64,000 nt of DNA from Pedobacter kyonggii (GTDB lineage Bacteria > Bacteroidota > Bacteroidia > Sphingobacteriales > Sphingobacteriaceae), in the NCBI RefSeq assembly GCF_004310665.1, contig NZ_SIXF01000032.1, forward strand, positions 1-64,000, in the 5' to 3' direction. A program made the translations under genes and the position numbers. The notes beneath the pieces are model-generated. The model searched no databases and had not been told where the DNA came from. It was given only the letters and a program-made list of their open reading frames with translations. Shown in pieces: positions 8,085-18,484 of the stretch (the stretch's first letter is position 1; every line of letters starts with the position of its first letter).

Positions 8085-10961
8085 ATGAGCTTAAATATCC
8101 ATTACAAGGAAGATTTTCAAAATCGTCATATTGCACCAAATGAGGCAGATACAGCCGAAATGTTGCAAGCTGTTGGCGTAAATTCTATCGATGAGCTGAT
8201 TGAACAAACTGTTCCGACGGCAATTAGGTTAAAACAACCTTTAAACTTGCCTGCAGCAAAATCAGAAACTGAATATCTTGGTGCTTTAAAACAAACTTCA
8301 TTGTTGAATAAAGTTTTCAGAAGCTTTATCGGACAGGGTTATTATGATACCATTACCCCAGGTGTAATTTTACGTAATGTATTCGAAAATCCAGGATGGT
8401 ACACACAATATACACCATATCAGGCAGAAATTGCACAGGGCCGTTTGCAGGCTTTGTTAAATTTCCAAACCATGGTTATCGATTTAACCGGAATGGAAAT
8501 TGCCAATGCATCTTTATTGGATGAAGGCACTGCTGCTGCAGAGGCGATGTTTATGCAATATAGCTTGCGTAAAAATCAGGCGGCTAAAAAGTTCTTCGTT
8601 TCGGAATTGCTTTTCCCTCAAACGATCGATATTTTAAAAACACGTGCTAATCCTTACGGCATTGAACTGGTGATCGGAAGTCATTTAGATTTCGTAGCTA
8701 CTGAAGATTTCTTTGGTGCAATTGTTCAGTATCCTGCAGGAAACGGTGAAGTTTTCGATTACAAAGACTTCGCATCGGCATTGCACAATCAAAATATTAA
8801 ATTAACTGTAGTTGCCGATATTTTAAGCTTAACCTTGTTAACGCCTCCAGGTGAGTGGGGAGCTGATGTGGTAGTAGGTACTACACAACGTTTAGGTATA
8901 CCAATGGGTTTTGGTGGGCCGCATGCTGCATTTTTTGCGACTAAAGAAGAATATAAACGTAACATCCCTGGTCGTATTATCGGTGTAACCATTGATAGTC
9001 ACGGCGATTATGCTTTACGTATGGCTTTGCAAACCCGCGAGCAGCACATTCGTAGAGATAAAGCAACATCAAATATCTGTACTGCGCAGGCATTATTGGC
9101 CATTATGGCTGGTTTTTACGCAGCTTATCATGGTCCGAAAGGATTAAAAGCAATTGCAGAACGTACACATGGTTTGGCTATCAGCTTAGCTTCTACGTTA
9201 AAAGGTTTAGGCTTTGAACAGTTAAATTCTGCTTATTTCGATACGATCCGTTTCGATTTAGGCGATTTAAAAGGTGGTATCCACTCAGGATGTATCGATA
9301 ACGAAATCAACTTAAATTATGTTGGTAATGTTGCCACCATTTCTTTCGATGAAACCAGCACTTTCGAAGATGTAGCGTTAATTGCTAAAATCTTTGCTAA
9401 AGTAAAAGCTATAGCGGCCGATCAGGTTGAAGTGGTAGAAAATGTAGACACAGTTATCCCTGCGTCATTACAACGTACTTCAGCTTATTTAACACACCCA
9501 ATCTTTAATCTGCACCATTCAGAACATGAAATGTTGCGTTATATCAAATCATTAGAAGCAAAAGACTTATCTCTTTGCCACTCGATGATTGCTTTGGGTA
9601 GCTGTACCATGAAATTAAATGCTACAGCCGAGATGATTCCGGTTACCTGGTCTCACTTTGGTCGCATCCACCCGTTTGCACCTGCCGATCAGGTATTGGG
9701 TTACTATTCTGTTTTTAACGAACTGGATAAATGGTTAAGTGAAATTACCGGTTTTGCCGCAATGAGTTTACAGCCAAATGCTGGTGCTCAGGGCGAATAT
9801 GCAGGTTTAATGGTTATCCGCGCTTATCACCACGATAGAGGCGATTTCCACCGTAATGTGGCGTTAATTCCTGCTTCGGCACACGGAACAAACCCTGCTT
9901 CTGCTGCAATGGCCGATATGAAAATTGTTGTAGTAAAATCTTTAGAAAACGGTAATATCGACGTTGAAGATTTAAAAGCGAAAGCAGAATTACACAAAGA
10001 CAACCTATCGTGTTTGATGGTAACTTATCCATCTACTCACGGTGTGTTCGAAGAAAGCATTATCGAAATCTGCGAAACCATTCACGCTAATGGCGGACAG
10101 GTTTATATGGATGGTGCTAACATGAATGCACAGGTAGGTTTAACAAGTCCGGCCAATATCGGTGCCGATGTTTGTCACTTAAACTTACATAAAACTTTCT
10201 GTATCCCTCACGGTGGTGGTGGTCCTGGCATGGGCCCAATCGGTGTGGCAAAACACCTGGTTCCTTATCTTCCGGGTCATGCAGTGGTTGATATTGATAA
10301 AGGAAAATCTATTTCGGCTGTTTCATCTGCACCATGGGGTTCGGCTTCGATCCTGATTATCTCTCATGCTTATATTGCCATGATGGGGGCTGAAGGATTA
10401 ACCAACGCTACCAAATATGCTATTTTAAACGCAAACTACATGAAAGCGCGTTTAGAGCAACATTATCCAGTGCTTTATTCAGGGGCTCAGGGGCGTTGTG
10501 CACACGAGATGATTTTAGATTGCCGTTCGTTCAAAGCTTTCGGAATCGAAGTAACTGATATTGCTAAACGTTTAATGGATTACGGTTTCCATGCACCAAC
10601 GGTTTCGTTCCCGGTTGCGGGTACCTTGATGGTTGAGCCTACAGAATCAGAGCCTAAACACGAGTTAGACCGTTTCTGTGATGCCTTAATCGCGATTAAA
10701 AACGAAATTACCGCTGTAGAAAACGGTACTTTAGATAAAATAGATAACCCATTAAAAAATGCACCTCATACGGTTTCGGTAATTACCGCTAACGAGTGGG
10801 ATCATGCTTATAGCCGTCAAACAGCTGCGTTCCCACTTCCTTACGTGTTAGAACGCAAGTTCTGGCCATCAGTTGGTCGTGTTAACGATAGCCATGGTGA
10901 TAGAGCATTAATCTGTGCTTGTCCGCCAATTGAGAGTTATTTAGAAGAGATAGTTCCTTAA
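8085..10961 (+). CDS. gcvP: Glycine dehydrogenase (decarboxylating), P-protein
   Basis: A 958-residue single-chain P-protein of the glycine cleavage system. It decarboxylates glycine with PLP and passes the aminomethyl group to the lipoyl H-protein. Both homologous halves are present: the N-terminal half with [14 protein letters not shown] and [22 protein letters not shown], and the catalytic C-terminal half with [19 protein letters not shown] and [16 protein letters not shown], where Lys703 should bind PLP. Many bacteria split this enzyme into two subunits; here it is fused. gcvT and gcvH are not in the window. A strong terminator follows. Confidence 0.98.
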   Translation: MSLNIHYKEDFQNRHIAPNEADTAEMLQAVGVNSIDELIEQTVPTAIRLKQPLNLPAAKSETEYLGALKQTSLLNKVFRSFIGQGYYDTITPGVILRNVFENPGWYTQYTPYQAEIAQGRLQALLNFQTMVIDLTGMEIANASLLDEGTAAAEAMFMQYSLRKNQAAKKFFVSELLFPQTIDILKTRANPYGIELVIGSHLDFVATEDFFGAIVQYPAGNGEVFDYKDFASALHNQNIKLTVVADILSLTLLTPPGEWGADVVVGTTQRLGIPMGFGGPHAAFFATKEEYKRNIPGRIIGVTIDSHGDYALRMALQTREQHIRRDKATSNICTAQALLAIMAGFYAAYHGPKGLKAIAERTHGLAISLASTLKGLGFEQLNSAYFDTIRFDLGDLKGGIHSGCIDNEINLNYVGNVATISFDETSTFEDVALIAKIFAKVKAIAADQVEVVENVDTVIPASLQRTSAYLTHPIFNLHHSEHEMLRYIKSLEAKDLSLCHSMIALGSCTMKLNATAEMIPVTWSHFGRIHPFAPADQVLGYYSVFNELDKWLSEITGFAAMSLQPNAGAQGEYAGLMVIRAYHHDRGDFHRNVALIPASAHGTNPASAAMADMKIVVVKSLENGNIDVEDLKAKAELHKDNLSCLMVTYPSTHGVFEESIIEICETIHANGGQVYMDGANMNAQVGLTSPANIGADVCHLNLHKTFCIPHGGGGPGMGPIGVAKHLVPYLPGHAVVDIDKGKSISAVSSAPWGSASILIISHAYIAMMGAEGLTNATKYAILNANYMKARLEQHYPVLYSGAQGRCAHEMILDCRSFKAFGIEVTDIAKRLMDYGFHAPTVSFPVAGTLMVEPTESEPKHELDRFCDALIAIKNEITAVENGTLDKIDNPLKNAPHTVSVITANEWDHAYSRQTAAFPLPYVLERKFWPSVGRVNDSHGDRALICACPPIESYLEEIVP

Positions 10962-11050
10962 GGTTGAGGGTAGAAAGGTAGAGGGTTTAAGGTTTTCCTT
11001 TCCATCGCCTTAGTCCAAATGCCTAGGTTTGTGTCCTCACAAACATTTTG

Positions 11051-11098
11051 ATCTGCAAGTTTTATGAATTAGTTTCATAAAGCTTGCAGATTTTTTTT
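11051..11098 (+). terminator. Rho-independent terminator after gcvP
   Basis: Arms atctgcaagttttatgaa and tttcataaagcttgcagat pair almost perfectly around a short loop, followed by eight T residues. Confidence 0.9.
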
Positions 11099-11276
11099 GG
11101 AAATGAATGTCACTTTTCCATCGGAGGCAGCAGCCCTGCCACTCGCTTCAATCTTTTTGTGGATTCCCCATTATCGTCATTACAAAGAGGAACAACGAAG
11201 CAATCTTTACAGTGGTTTGTGCAGTGTAACCACAAAAGAAATTCCTACGTCTAAGGACATAAACAAAAAATATACG

Positions 11277-12356
11277 ATGAAGATTTTTTTTAAACTCACG
11301 GTGATATTCGTCCTGGCAGCTACTTCGGTGCTTGCGCAAAATCCAGAACCTAAGATAGACAGTTTGCTCAATAATTTGTTTAAAGATAAAAATGGGCCAG
11401 GGGGTGTTTTTATGATAGCAAAAGGAGGGGTGCCAATATATCGGAAAGCTTTTGGAAAGGCCAATTTGGAACTTGCATTTGATATGACACCTGAAAATGT
11501 ATTTCAGCTAGGTTCTTTAACCAAGCAATTTACAGCTGTAGCAATTTTGCTTTTAGAAGCACAGGGGAAATTAAATACAGCGGATCCTATTGCTGAATAT
11601 ATTCCCGACTACCCTTTTGGGGATGAAATTACTATTCACCATTTGTTAACACATACTTCCGGTATAGCTGATTTTACAAAGATGAAATCGCTCCCGGAAA
11701 TTGCTCAGCAGGATTTGACTCCAAAACAAGTGGTCGATTTCTTTAAGAATGAACCAAGAGCCTTTAAGCCAGGAGAGAAATTTGAATATAATAATGCTGG
11801 CTATGTAATTCTAGGTTATGTTATTGAGCTGGTTTCCGGACTTTCTTACGAAAATTTCATCACCAAAAATATATTTGAAAAAGCAGGTATGATCAGTTCG
11901 CGCTACGCCAGCGATATTGCCATTATAAAGCACCGGGCCTATGGTTATCAAAAAAAAGAGATCGGATACCAAAATAAAAAGAATATCAGTTTTAATATTC
12001 CCTTTTCTGCAGGCTCACTAATGTCTACAGTTGATGATATGCTAAAATGGCAAAATGTCTTAAACCAAAATTTAATTCTTAATGTCGCTGTTCTTAATAA
12101 AGCCTTTAAAAAGTATAAATTAATTAATGGCGATAATATTGACTATGGTTATGGTTGGCATTTAAAGGAAATTAACGGAATTGCTGTGAGGGAGCACGGT
12201 GGGAGCATTTTTGGATTTAAAACTATGAGCGTTTACTTTCCTAAAGAAGATATTTTAGCAATTGGATTAAGTAATTGCGATTGTAATTCTCCAACGCAAG
12301 TTACCAGAGATATCGCATTTTTAGTTTTGGGAGCGCGAAGAATAAACAAAAAATAG
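11277..12356 (+). CDS. Serine hydrolase, beta-lactamase class C/PBP4* family
   Basis: A 359-residue secreted protein. After a signal peptide (cleavage near VLAQ, residue 21) it has the three penicilloyl-serine transferase motifs: SLTK at residues 80-83 (nucleophile Ser80), YNN at 171-173, and HGG at 307-309 in place of KTG. This combination is typical of the beta-lactamase/esterase EstB-like family (Pfam Beta-lactamase), which includes D-aminopeptidases and esterases; lactam hydrolysis is not implied. The frame is open to 11097, but that part overlaps the terminator tail and is not signal-like, so ATG 11277 is used. Monocistronic. Confidence 0.88.
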   Translation: MKIFFKLTVIFVLAATSVLAQNPEPKIDSLLNNLFKDKNGPGGVFMIAKGGVPIYRKAFGKANLELAFDMTPENVFQLGSLTKQFTAVAILLLEAQGKLNTADPIAEYIPDYPFGDEITIHHLLTHTSGIADFTKMKSLPEIAQQDLTPKQVVDFFKNEPRAFKPGEKFEYNNAGYVILGYVIELVSGLSYENFITKNIFEKAGMISSRYASDIAIIKHRAYGYQKKEIGYQNKKNISFNIPFSAGSLMSTVDDMLKWQNVLNQNLILNVAVLNKAFKKYKLINGDNIDYGYGWHLKEINGIAVREHGGSIFGFKTMSVYFPKEDILAIGLSNCDCNSPTQVTRDIAFLVLGARRINKK

Positions 12357-12462
12357 ATTAAACCATGCTATAATAATGCAGTCAATAGAATGACTTTAAA
12401 TAAATCCGAATATTTTTGAAAAAACTTAACATAGGTCAATAACAGTAAATCGGGAGTTAGTC

Positions 12463-12470
12463 TATATTTG
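12463..12470 (+). promoter_or_regulatory. Putative -7 element (TATATTTG) of the YceI gene
   Basis: Exact TAnnTTTG match, 24 bases before the ATG at 12495. It contains the TTG that an automatic caller could take as an earlier start. Confidence 0.5.
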
Positions 12471-12494
12471 TATCAAATTTTAAAAAACCAGAAA

Positions 12495-13082
12495 ATGAAA
12501 TTAAAAATTAGCTCAATTTTTTTATTAGTGGCAGTAGTAGCATTGTCAGCTTTTAAAAACCCTACTAAACCAGTAACTTATACTGTAGATGCAGCAAAGT
12601 CAACCATTACTTGGGTTGGTAAAAAAGTAACCGGTTCTCACAACGGAACTGTAGCTTTACAATCAGGTACCTTAGCCGTTAACGGTAAAAGTGTAACTGG
12701 CGGTACATTTGTAATTGATATGGCTTCAATTAAAGATGCTGATGGAAGCGCTAAATTAGAAGGTCACTTAAAAGCAGACGATTTCTTCGGTACAGCTAAA
12801 TTCCCAACTTCAACTTTCGTAATTACTAAAGTTGCTGGTTCAGGTGCAAACGTAACTGTAACAGGTAATTTAACCATTAAAGGCATCACTAAACCATTAA
12901 GTTTTCCTGCAACTGTAACAGTTAATGCAGATGGTACAGCTTCGGCTTTAGCAGGTAAAATCGTTGTTGATAGAACTAAATATGACATCAAATATGGTTC
13001 TAAATCATTCTTCGATAGCATTGGCGACAAAGCAATTGATGATAACTTTGAATTAGCTGTTAAATTGGTAGCTAAAAAATAA
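12495..13082 (+). CDS. YceI family secreted lipid-binding protein
   Basis: A 195-residue protein with a signal peptide (MKLKISSIFLLVAVVALSAF) and a YceI domain: YTVDAAKSTITWVGKKVTGSHNGTV, then DMASI, LEGHLKADDFFGTAKFPTSTFVIT, GNLTIKGITKPLSFP and a late KYGSKSFFDSIGDKAIDD. YceI proteins are periplasmic lipocalin-like barrels that bind isoprenoid or other amphiphilic molecules. The composition is rich in Thr, Ala and Lys, as expected for an abundant exported protein. ATG 12495 is chosen because a TTG nine codons earlier lies in the promoter. It ends at a terminator and is transcribed alone. Confidence 0.93.
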   Translation: MKLKISSIFLLVAVVALSAFKNPTKPVTYTVDAAKSTITWVGKKVTGSHNGTVALQSGTLAVNGKSVTGGTFVIDMASIKDADGSAKLEGHLKADDFFGTAKFPTSTFVITKVAGSGANVTVTGNLTIKGITKPLSFPATVTVNADGTASALAGKIVVDRTKYDIKYGSKSFFDSIGDKAIDDNFELAVKLVAKK

Positions 13083-13105
13083 TTATTTCCGTCTCAGAAA
13101 AGGAG

Positions 13106-13133
13106 AGCTCAGGCATTTGTCTGGGCTTTTTTT
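13106..13133 (+). terminator. Rho-independent terminator after the YceI gene
   Basis: Stem agctcag/ctgggct with loop gcatttgt followed by a run of seven T residues, 24 bases after the stop codon. Confidence 0.85.
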
Positions 13134-13137
13134 GTTT

Positions 13138-13271
13138 AACCGCAAATAGTGCTAAGTTTTTACCACCGAGTGCATCGAGTTTTACACAGAGGAGCACTGA
13201 GACTCTATAGCTATAAGCATCCAGCTCTGTGTGCTTTTGTGTCTTTCTCCATGGCCTCTGTGGTGGTAAAA
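13138..13271. repeat. Palindromic repeat, family A copy 4
   Basis: Starts aaccgcaaatagtgctaag, ends ggcctctgtggtggtaaaaa. First of two adjacent copies filling the gap between convergent genes. Confidence 0.75.
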
Positions 13272-13287
13272 AGATTCTCTTTTGTTT

Positions 13288-13476
13288 AACCACAAAGAGC
13301 GCTAAGTTTGACGCGAAGGAGCACGAAGTTTTTATCACCGAGCCACTGAGTTTTACACAGCGTTTTAAGTTTAGATATGCACCCAGCTCTGTGGTCTTTG
13401 TGTCTTTTCTTTGTGATCTCTGTGGTAAAAAGAAACTCTGCGTGCTTTGCGCTTCTTCTTTGTGCGCTTTGCGGTA
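13288..13476. repeat. Palindromic repeat, family A copy 5 (longest)
   Basis: Starts aaccacaaagagcgctaag and ends tttgtgcgctttgcggt, the reverse complement of its start. It contains further internal acacag/ctgtgt blocks. Open frames across it on both strands are by-products of the repeat. Confidence 0.78.
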
Positions 13477-13490
13477 AAAAACGAGTGGGC

Positions 13491-14258
13491 TTATCTAATC
13501 CTAAATCCGCCTTCAACAGCATCAACAAAACCAGTTGCTGCGCTTTTGCCATGGTAGAACAAACATTCCCAGTTTTCTTCGGCTGCTCTTTTACCAAACT
13601 CCTTGCGTAATTCCATTGCCTTACGGCCATCGAAATCATATTTGGCAATAAAGTTTTTAACCAGTTCTTCAGGTTCAGGCAGTACATCGCCACCAAAAAA
13701 TATCTTTTGTTTACCTTCGGTTAAAAGGAAAACCTGGTGGTTGGGACAGTGTGCACCTGTAAATTCGTAAGCAATGGTTTCATCCAATACGCCATCACCC
13801 TCTACAAATTTTAATTGTGCATTGCGTTGTACAAAATCGAAAATATCGGTATGGTAAGAAGATGAAGTGCTGCTAAATGCCGTTTCCCACTCACCACGGT
13901 TAATTATATATTCAGCATCAGGGAAACTTAATTCAACTTTATCGTTGCCCTGTTTATGGATCATGCCCCCAGAGTGGTCGTAGTGTAAGTGCGACATTAA
14001 CACTTTGGTTACATCAGTCGGATCAAAACCAGCGTTGCGGATGTTTTTGTGCAAAATCAGTTCGCCATGGTCGTCACTAAATCCTAAACCCGTATCAAAA
14101 AGTACGAGGTCGTTCTTCAGCTCAACCAAAAAAGGCTGAACGTTAATGAATAGCGATGCGGGTCTGTCTTTAAAATGATGTACGGCGGGGTCGAAAGGAA
14201 CAAATTTCTTTGTTGCATCAACAGAATAGGTACCTTCGAATAGGGTGTGGACTTGCAA
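13491..14258 (-). CDS. MBL-fold metallo-hydrolase
   Basis: A 255-residue metallo-beta-lactamase-fold protein with the metal-binding motif HLHYDH at residues 90-95 followed by SGG, a later GAHCPNHQ (third metal His) and FFGGDVLPE (bridging Asp). Similarity to lactonases and related hydrolases is general; substrate unknown. The only start in the frame near the conserved N-terminus is TTG at 14258, about 24 bases from a consensus -7 element at 14282-14289. A methionine start would fall inside the active-site region, so the TTG is accepted with moderate confidence. The 3' end abuts repeat copy 5. Confidence 0.85.
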   Translation of the reverse strand: MQVHTLFEGTYSVDATKKFVPFDPAVHHFKDRPASLFINVQPFLVELKNDLVLFDTGLGFSDDHGELILHKNIRNAGFDPTDVTKVLMSHLHYDHSGGMIHKQGNDKVELSFPDAEYIINRGEWETAFSSTSSSYHTDIFDFVQRNAQLKFVEGDGVLDETIAYEFTGAHCPNHQVFLLTEGKQKIFFGGDVLPEPEELVKNFIAKYDFDGRKAMELRKEFGKRAAEENWECLFYHGKSAATGFVDAVEGGFRIR

Positions 14259-14281
14259 AATGTAGATCTTTAATGTTTCTA

Positions 14282-14289
14282 CAAAGGTA
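14282..14289 (-). promoter_or_regulatory. Putative -7 element (TACCTTTG) of the MBL gene
   Basis: Exact TAnnTTTG match on the minus strand, giving a leader of about 18-20 bases to the TTG start. Confidence 0.5.
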
Positions 14290-14370
14290 ACAATCTAAAC
14301 TTGAGTATTTGTTTTGGTAAAAGCTTGGATACTTCCTTTTTTTGTAAAATATGATGCTTAAATTTCCAGC

Positions 14371-15696
14371 ATGAATTTTCGAAGTTTAATTCTTCTGCTG
14401 GGTGTAAATTTTTCTACACAGTTAAAAGCACAGCAAAAACCAAACATAATTATTGTATTGACTGATGATATGGGTTATGCCGATATTTCGTGTTATGGAA
14501 GTCCGCTGATCAAAACACCATTTTTAGATGGAATGGCCGCCAAAGGTATAAAAGCTACAAACTTTGTTACCACTTCACCAACCTGTACGCCATCAAGAGC
14601 ATCATTGCTCACTGGAAGATATTGCAGCAGGATGGATTTGCCATGGCCGATTGGTCCGGGCGATAAACGTGGCATACCTGAAGATGAAATTACTATTGCA
14701 CAAATGCTTAAACAATCAGGCTATGCAACCGCTTTGGTCGGTAAATGGCATTTGGGCGATCATGGTGTTTCGCTGCCAAATAAAAAGGGTTTTGATGAGT
14801 TTTATGGCCTTTTATACAGCCACGATTATAGAGCACCTTACGTTAAAACCGATACAACGATCAAGATATTTAGAAATACCAAACCAGAAATCTATAAACC
14901 GCACGATAGCATTTTAACGAGTTCTTACACCCGCGAATCGATCAAATTCATTAAACAAAGTGCTACAGCTAAGAAACCATTTTTTCTCTACCTGGCGCAA
15001 AATATGCCACATTTGCCTGTTGCTTTTGCGGCACAGAAAAGTAGAAAAATACCTTCGGCAGGCGGCGAACTTGGCGATGTGATCGAAGATATGGACGCCG
15101 GTTTAGCTGCAATCTGGAAACAGGTTGTCGCTTCAGGACAGGTAGATAATACCATTTTTATCTTCACAAGCGATAACGGTCCGTGGGTTAATGCACCACA
15201 GCGAATGTATGAGGATGGTTTTACCAAATTTTACCATGTTGGCTCTGCAGGAATTTTTAGGGGTTCGAAAGGGATCTCTTACGAAGGTGGCCATCGAGTT
15301 CCATTTATTGTGTATTGGAAAGGGCATACCCTTAACAATAGCCAGTTAACCCAGCCCATTTCAAATCTGGATGTTTTTCCTACACTGGCTGAATGGACTA
15401 AAAGTAAATTACCTCAAAAAGTGTATGACGGGGAATCTATTTCAGCCTTGCTAACCAGTAAAAACAACACTAAACCTCACCGCCCGATTTATTACCACAA
15501 TTATGTTTTAGAAGGTGTAAAAGATGGCGACTGGAAATTGAGGATTACCAAAAAAGACAATAAAGAACTTACAGAGCTATACAATTTATCGTGGGATCCG
15601 GCAGAGCGCGTAAACTTAATTGATGATGCGAAATATGCAGATCAGAAAGCACATTTGATAAAGCTTTATCAGGAGTATCCCGGAAATTCCAAGTAA
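14371..15696 (+). CDS. Sulfatase (arylsulfatase-type)
   Basis: A 441-residue secreted sulfatase. After a signal peptide (cleavage near KAQ, residue 21) comes [20 protein letters not shown] with metal ligands Asp32 and Asp33. CTPSR at residues 72-76 has Cys72 as the formylglycine precursor, followed by LLTGRY. GKWHLG and FTSDNGPW are also conserved. Sulfatases of this type remove sulfate esters from polysaccharides or aryl compounds; the substrate cannot be told. The Cys-type site needs a maturation enzyme (anaerobic or aerobic FGE), not seen here. No SusC/D or glycosidase genes are adjacent, so this is an isolated sulfatase rather than part of a polysaccharide utilisation locus. Confidence 0.93.
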   Translation: MNFRSLILLLGVNFSTQLKAQQKPNIIIVLTDDMGYADISCYGSPLIKTPFLDGMAAKGIKATNFVTTSPTCTPSRASLLTGRYCSRMDLPWPIGPGDKRGIPEDEITIAQMLKQSGYATALVGKWHLGDHGVSLPNKKGFDEFYGLLYSHDYRAPYVKTDTTIKIFRNTKPEIYKPHDSILTSSYTRESIKFIKQSATAKKPFFLYLAQNMPHLPVAFAAQKSRKIPSAGGELGDVIEDMDAGLAAIWKQVVASGQVDNTIFIFTSDNGPWVNAPQRMYEDGFTKFYHVGSAGIFRGSKGISYEGGHRVPFIVYWKGHTLNNSQLTQPISNLDVFPTLAEWTKSKLPQKVYDGESISALLTSKNNTKPHRPIYYHNYVLEGVKDGDWKLRITKKDNKELTELYNLSWDPAERVNLIDDAKYADQKAHLIKLYQEYPGNSK

Positions 15697-15797
15697 AATA
15701 TAAATTTTGTTTTTGGAGGTTTTGCTCATCACTCCATCAAAGAATGCCAGCATCATATCCAATTAAAATGTATATTTACTGTTCGGAGACAGAATAA

Positions 15798-17498
15798 ATG
15801 GAAAAAAGATGGGTGCTGGCATCAGATTGCAATGATGCTGCGATAACAAAAATAGCAGAACAACTTAATATAGATCGCTCACTTGCACAAATACTCGTAC
15901 AGCGGAATATTTGTGATTTCGATCAGGCCAAAGATTTCTTCAGGCCAGATCTTGACCATCTTCACGATCCTTTTTTAATGAAGGATATGGATGTTGCTAT
16001 TGCCCGCATCGAAACCGCATTGTCCAATCACGAAAAAATACTGATCTATGGCGATTATGATGTAGATGGTACAACTTCGGTTGCACTGGCTTTCAGTTTC
16101 TTTTCGCAGCTCACCAAAAACATCGAATATTACATTCCCGATCGCTATCTGGAAGGTTACGGAATTTCTACCGTAGGGATTGATTATGCCAATGAAAATG
16201 GATTTTCTTTGATTATTGCCTTAGATTGTGGAATAAAATCTATCGATAAAATTGATTACGCCAATACCCTGGGCGTTGATTTTATTATCTGTGATCACCA
16301 CTTACCGGGAGACGAATTACCTCAAGCCATTGCGGTTTTAGATCCTAAACGATCAGATTGCCCCTATCCTTTTAAAGAGCTTGCCGGTTGCGGCATAGGC
16401 TTCAAGCTTGCGCAGGCTTATGCGCAAAAACATCAGCTTCCGAAAGAAACCTATCTGCAATATTTAGATTTAGTGATGGTAAGTATCGCTGCTGATATTG
16501 TTCCGGTAGTGGGAGAGAATAGAATTTTAGCCTATTATGGATTAAAAAAATTAAATACCAATCCATGCGAAGGTTTGCGTGCCCTGATGGAAGTGTCGGG
16601 CAAAACCGAAAACTATAGTATTACCGATGTGGTTTTTACCTTAGGTCCGCGGATTAATGCCGCCGGAAGGATAGACCATGCTAAACATGCAGTTGCCATG
16701 TTGCTTTGCCAGGTAGATGGAAACGCATTAGAACAGAGTGAACTGATTAACCTTAAAAATACTGAGCGTAAAACCTACGATCAGGACATTACCCGAGAGG
16801 CTTTGGCTTTAATTGGTGAAAGCGATATCCTGATCAACAAAAAAACGACCGTTGTATTTAACGAAAACTGGCATAAAGGGGTAATCGGGATTGTGGCCTC
16901 GCGTTTAACTGAGAAATATTATCGCCCAACAATCGTATTAACAAAATCTAACGGACATGTAGCAGGTTCTTGCCGATCGGTAGTTGGTTTCGATTTGTAC
17001 GAAGCTTTAAGCGGTTGTGCCGATTTACTGGACCAATATGGGGGGCATAAATTTGCCGCAGGTTTAACCATGCAGCAGCATAATGTAGATGCCTTTGCTG
17101 ATAAGTTTGAAGAAATTGTATCGGCCAGTATTACAGAGGAGTTGCTTACGCCTATGATCAGGATTGATGCCGAAATTGAGCTGGCGCAGATAGACGGTAA
17201 ATTCTATCGCGTTTTATCGCAGATGGGACCCTTCGGACCAGAAAACATGGCGCCTATTTTTGTTACTCACAATGTATATCTTGCACAGCACGCCATGGCT
17301 GTTGGTCAAAATCATTTAAAAATTAACATAAAACAACAAAATTCGCCTATTTTTGAAGGCATTGCATTCGGGTTGGCAGAATTTCAAAATCTTTTACAAC
17401 CAAAGGTACCGTTTTCGGTTTGTTATACGTTAGAGGAAAACGTGTGGCGTGATAAGAAACGTTTGCAATTAAATATTAAAGGAATAAAAGTTAATTAA
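15798..17498 (+). CDS. recJ: Single-stranded-DNA-specific exonuclease RecJ
   Basis: A 566-residue protein with DHH and DHHA1 domains. The catalytic motifs are GDYDVDGTTS (motif I), LDCG (motif II), ICDHHLPG (DHH, motif III) and LDPKRSDCPYPFKELAGCGIGFKLAQA (motif IV). GPRINAAGRIDHAKHAV and HKGVIGIVASRL belong to the middle and DHHA1 regions, and a C-terminal OB-fold part follows. RecJ degrades single-stranded DNA 5' to 3' in recombination and mismatch repair. Length is normal. A short palindromic repeat separates it from lptB, so co-transcription is possible but not certain. Confidence 0.96.
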   Translation: MEKRWVLASDCNDAAITKIAEQLNIDRSLAQILVQRNICDFDQAKDFFRPDLDHLHDPFLMKDMDVAIARIETALSNHEKILIYGDYDVDGTTSVALAFSFFSQLTKNIEYYIPDRYLEGYGISTVGIDYANENGFSLIIALDCGIKSIDKIDYANTLGVDFIICDHHLPGDELPQAIAVLDPKRSDCPYPFKELAGCGIGFKLAQAYAQKHQLPKETYLQYLDLVMVSIAADIVPVVGENRILAYYGLKKLNTNPCEGLRALMEVSGKTENYSITDVVFTLGPRINAAGRIDHAKHAVAMLLCQVDGNALEQSELINLKNTERKTYDQDITREALALIGESDILINKKTTVVFNENWHKGVIGIVASRLTEKYYRPTIVLTKSNGHVAGSCRSVVGFDLYEALSGCADLLDQYGGHKFAAGLTMQQHNVDAFADKFEEIVSASITEELLTPMIRIDAEIELAQIDGKFYRVLSQMGPFGPENMAPIFVTHNVYLAQHAMAVGQNHLKINIKQQNSPIFEGIAFGLAEFQNLLQPKVPFSVCYTLEENVWRDKKRLQLNIKGIKVN

Positions 17499-17511
17499 CT
17501 ATAAAATAAAT

Positions 17512-17573
17512 CGTCATGCTGAACTTGTTTCAACATCTAATTAGAAGGTCCTGAACTAAATTCAGGATGACGA
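17512..17573. repeat. Short palindromic repeat, family B copy 1
   Basis: cgtcatgctgaacttgtttc at the left and aattcaggatgacga at the right are reverse-complementary in their outer parts. It fills the recJ-lptB gap. Other copies are at 21924, 22986 and 40601. Confidence 0.75.
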
Positions 17574-17585
17574 AGCAATCAATAT

Positions 17586-18326
17586 ATGATATTAAGAGCC
17601 GAAAATCTGGTTAAAAAATATAAGCAACGTACCGTTGTAAATAATGTTTCTTTTAATGTAAGCCAAGGGGAAATTGTTGGTCTTTTAGGCCCCAATGGAG
17701 CCGGAAAAACAACTTCCTTTTACATGATTGTTGGTTTAATTAAACCAAATGAAGGCCGTATCTTCTTGGAAGAAGAAGATATTACCGAAGATCCGATGTA
17801 CCGCAGAGCTCAAAAAGGAATTGGTTATTTAGCCCAGGAAGCATCTGTTTTTAGAAAACTTACCGTAGAAGATAATATCCTGGCCATTTTGGAAATGAGC
17901 AAATTGACCAAGGAAGAACAGCGCGATAAACTCGAAGAACTGATCAACGAGTTTAGTTTACATAAAGTGCGTAAAAACCGTGGTGATTTATTGTCAGGAG
18001 GTGAACGCCGCCGTACCGAAATTGCACGTGCTCTAGCCGCCAATCCTAATTTTATCTTATTGGATGAACCTTTTGCAGGGGTAGACCCAATTGCGGTAGA
18101 GGAAATCCAAAGTATTGTTGCCAAACTGAAACATAAAAACATAGGGATCTTAATTACCGATCACAACGTACAGGAAACACTGTCGATTACCGATAGGGCA
18201 TATCTGCTTTTTGAAGGTAAAATTTTGGAACAGGGTGTTCCAGAGGTGTTGGCCGAGAATCAGATGGTAAGAAAAGTTTATCTTGGATCGAACTTTGTGC
18301 TGAAACGTAAGAAATTTGATGTTTAA
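17586..18326 (+). CDS. lptB: LPS export ABC transporter ATP-binding protein LptB
   Basis: A 246-residue ABC ATPase with Walker [10 protein letters not shown]-loop [15 protein letters not shown], signature LSGGERRR, Walker [14 protein letters not shown] and switch His in ITDHN. The EASVFRKL motif and the SGGERRR variant are characteristic of LptB, which powers extraction of lipopolysaccharide from the inner membrane with LptF/G and hands it to LptC/A. lptA and lptC, often adjacent in Proteobacteria, are not here. The window also encodes Kdo transferase and lipid A deacylases, consistent with an LPS- or LOS-bearing outer membrane. Confidence 0.95.
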   Translation: MILRAENLVKKYKQRTVVNNVSFNVSQGEIVGLLGPNGAGKTTSFYMIVGLIKPNEGRIFLEEEDITEDPMYRRAQKGIGYLAQEASVFRKLTVEDNILAILEMSKLTKEEQRDKLEELINEFSLHKVRKNRGDLLSGGERRRTEIARALAANPNFILLDEPFAGVDPIAVEEIQSIVAKLKHKNIGILITDHNVQETLSITDRAYLLFEGKILEQGVPEVLAENQMVRKVYLGSNFVLKRKKFDV

Positions 18327-18484
18327 TATTAACCAATTCTTGTCCCGTTTTTCGGGAAAAAAGATGATAAACACAGCTAAAACTATTTCAGGTAAAGAGA
18401 TCGGATTATTGTTGCAACAAAAACAACAGTATCTGTGTTTATCTGTCAACAGCGGTGGTAAAAATCAGCTGTTTATTTTTTAAT

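Noticed and set aside
13229-13610. Open frames on both strands between the YceI and MBL genes
   Set aside because: They lie in family A palindromes and have repetitive, cysteine-rich translations without family features.
18342-18365. Hairpin tcccgtttttcggga after lptB
   Set aside because: The stem is only five base pairs and is followed by A, not T, residues on the plus strand.
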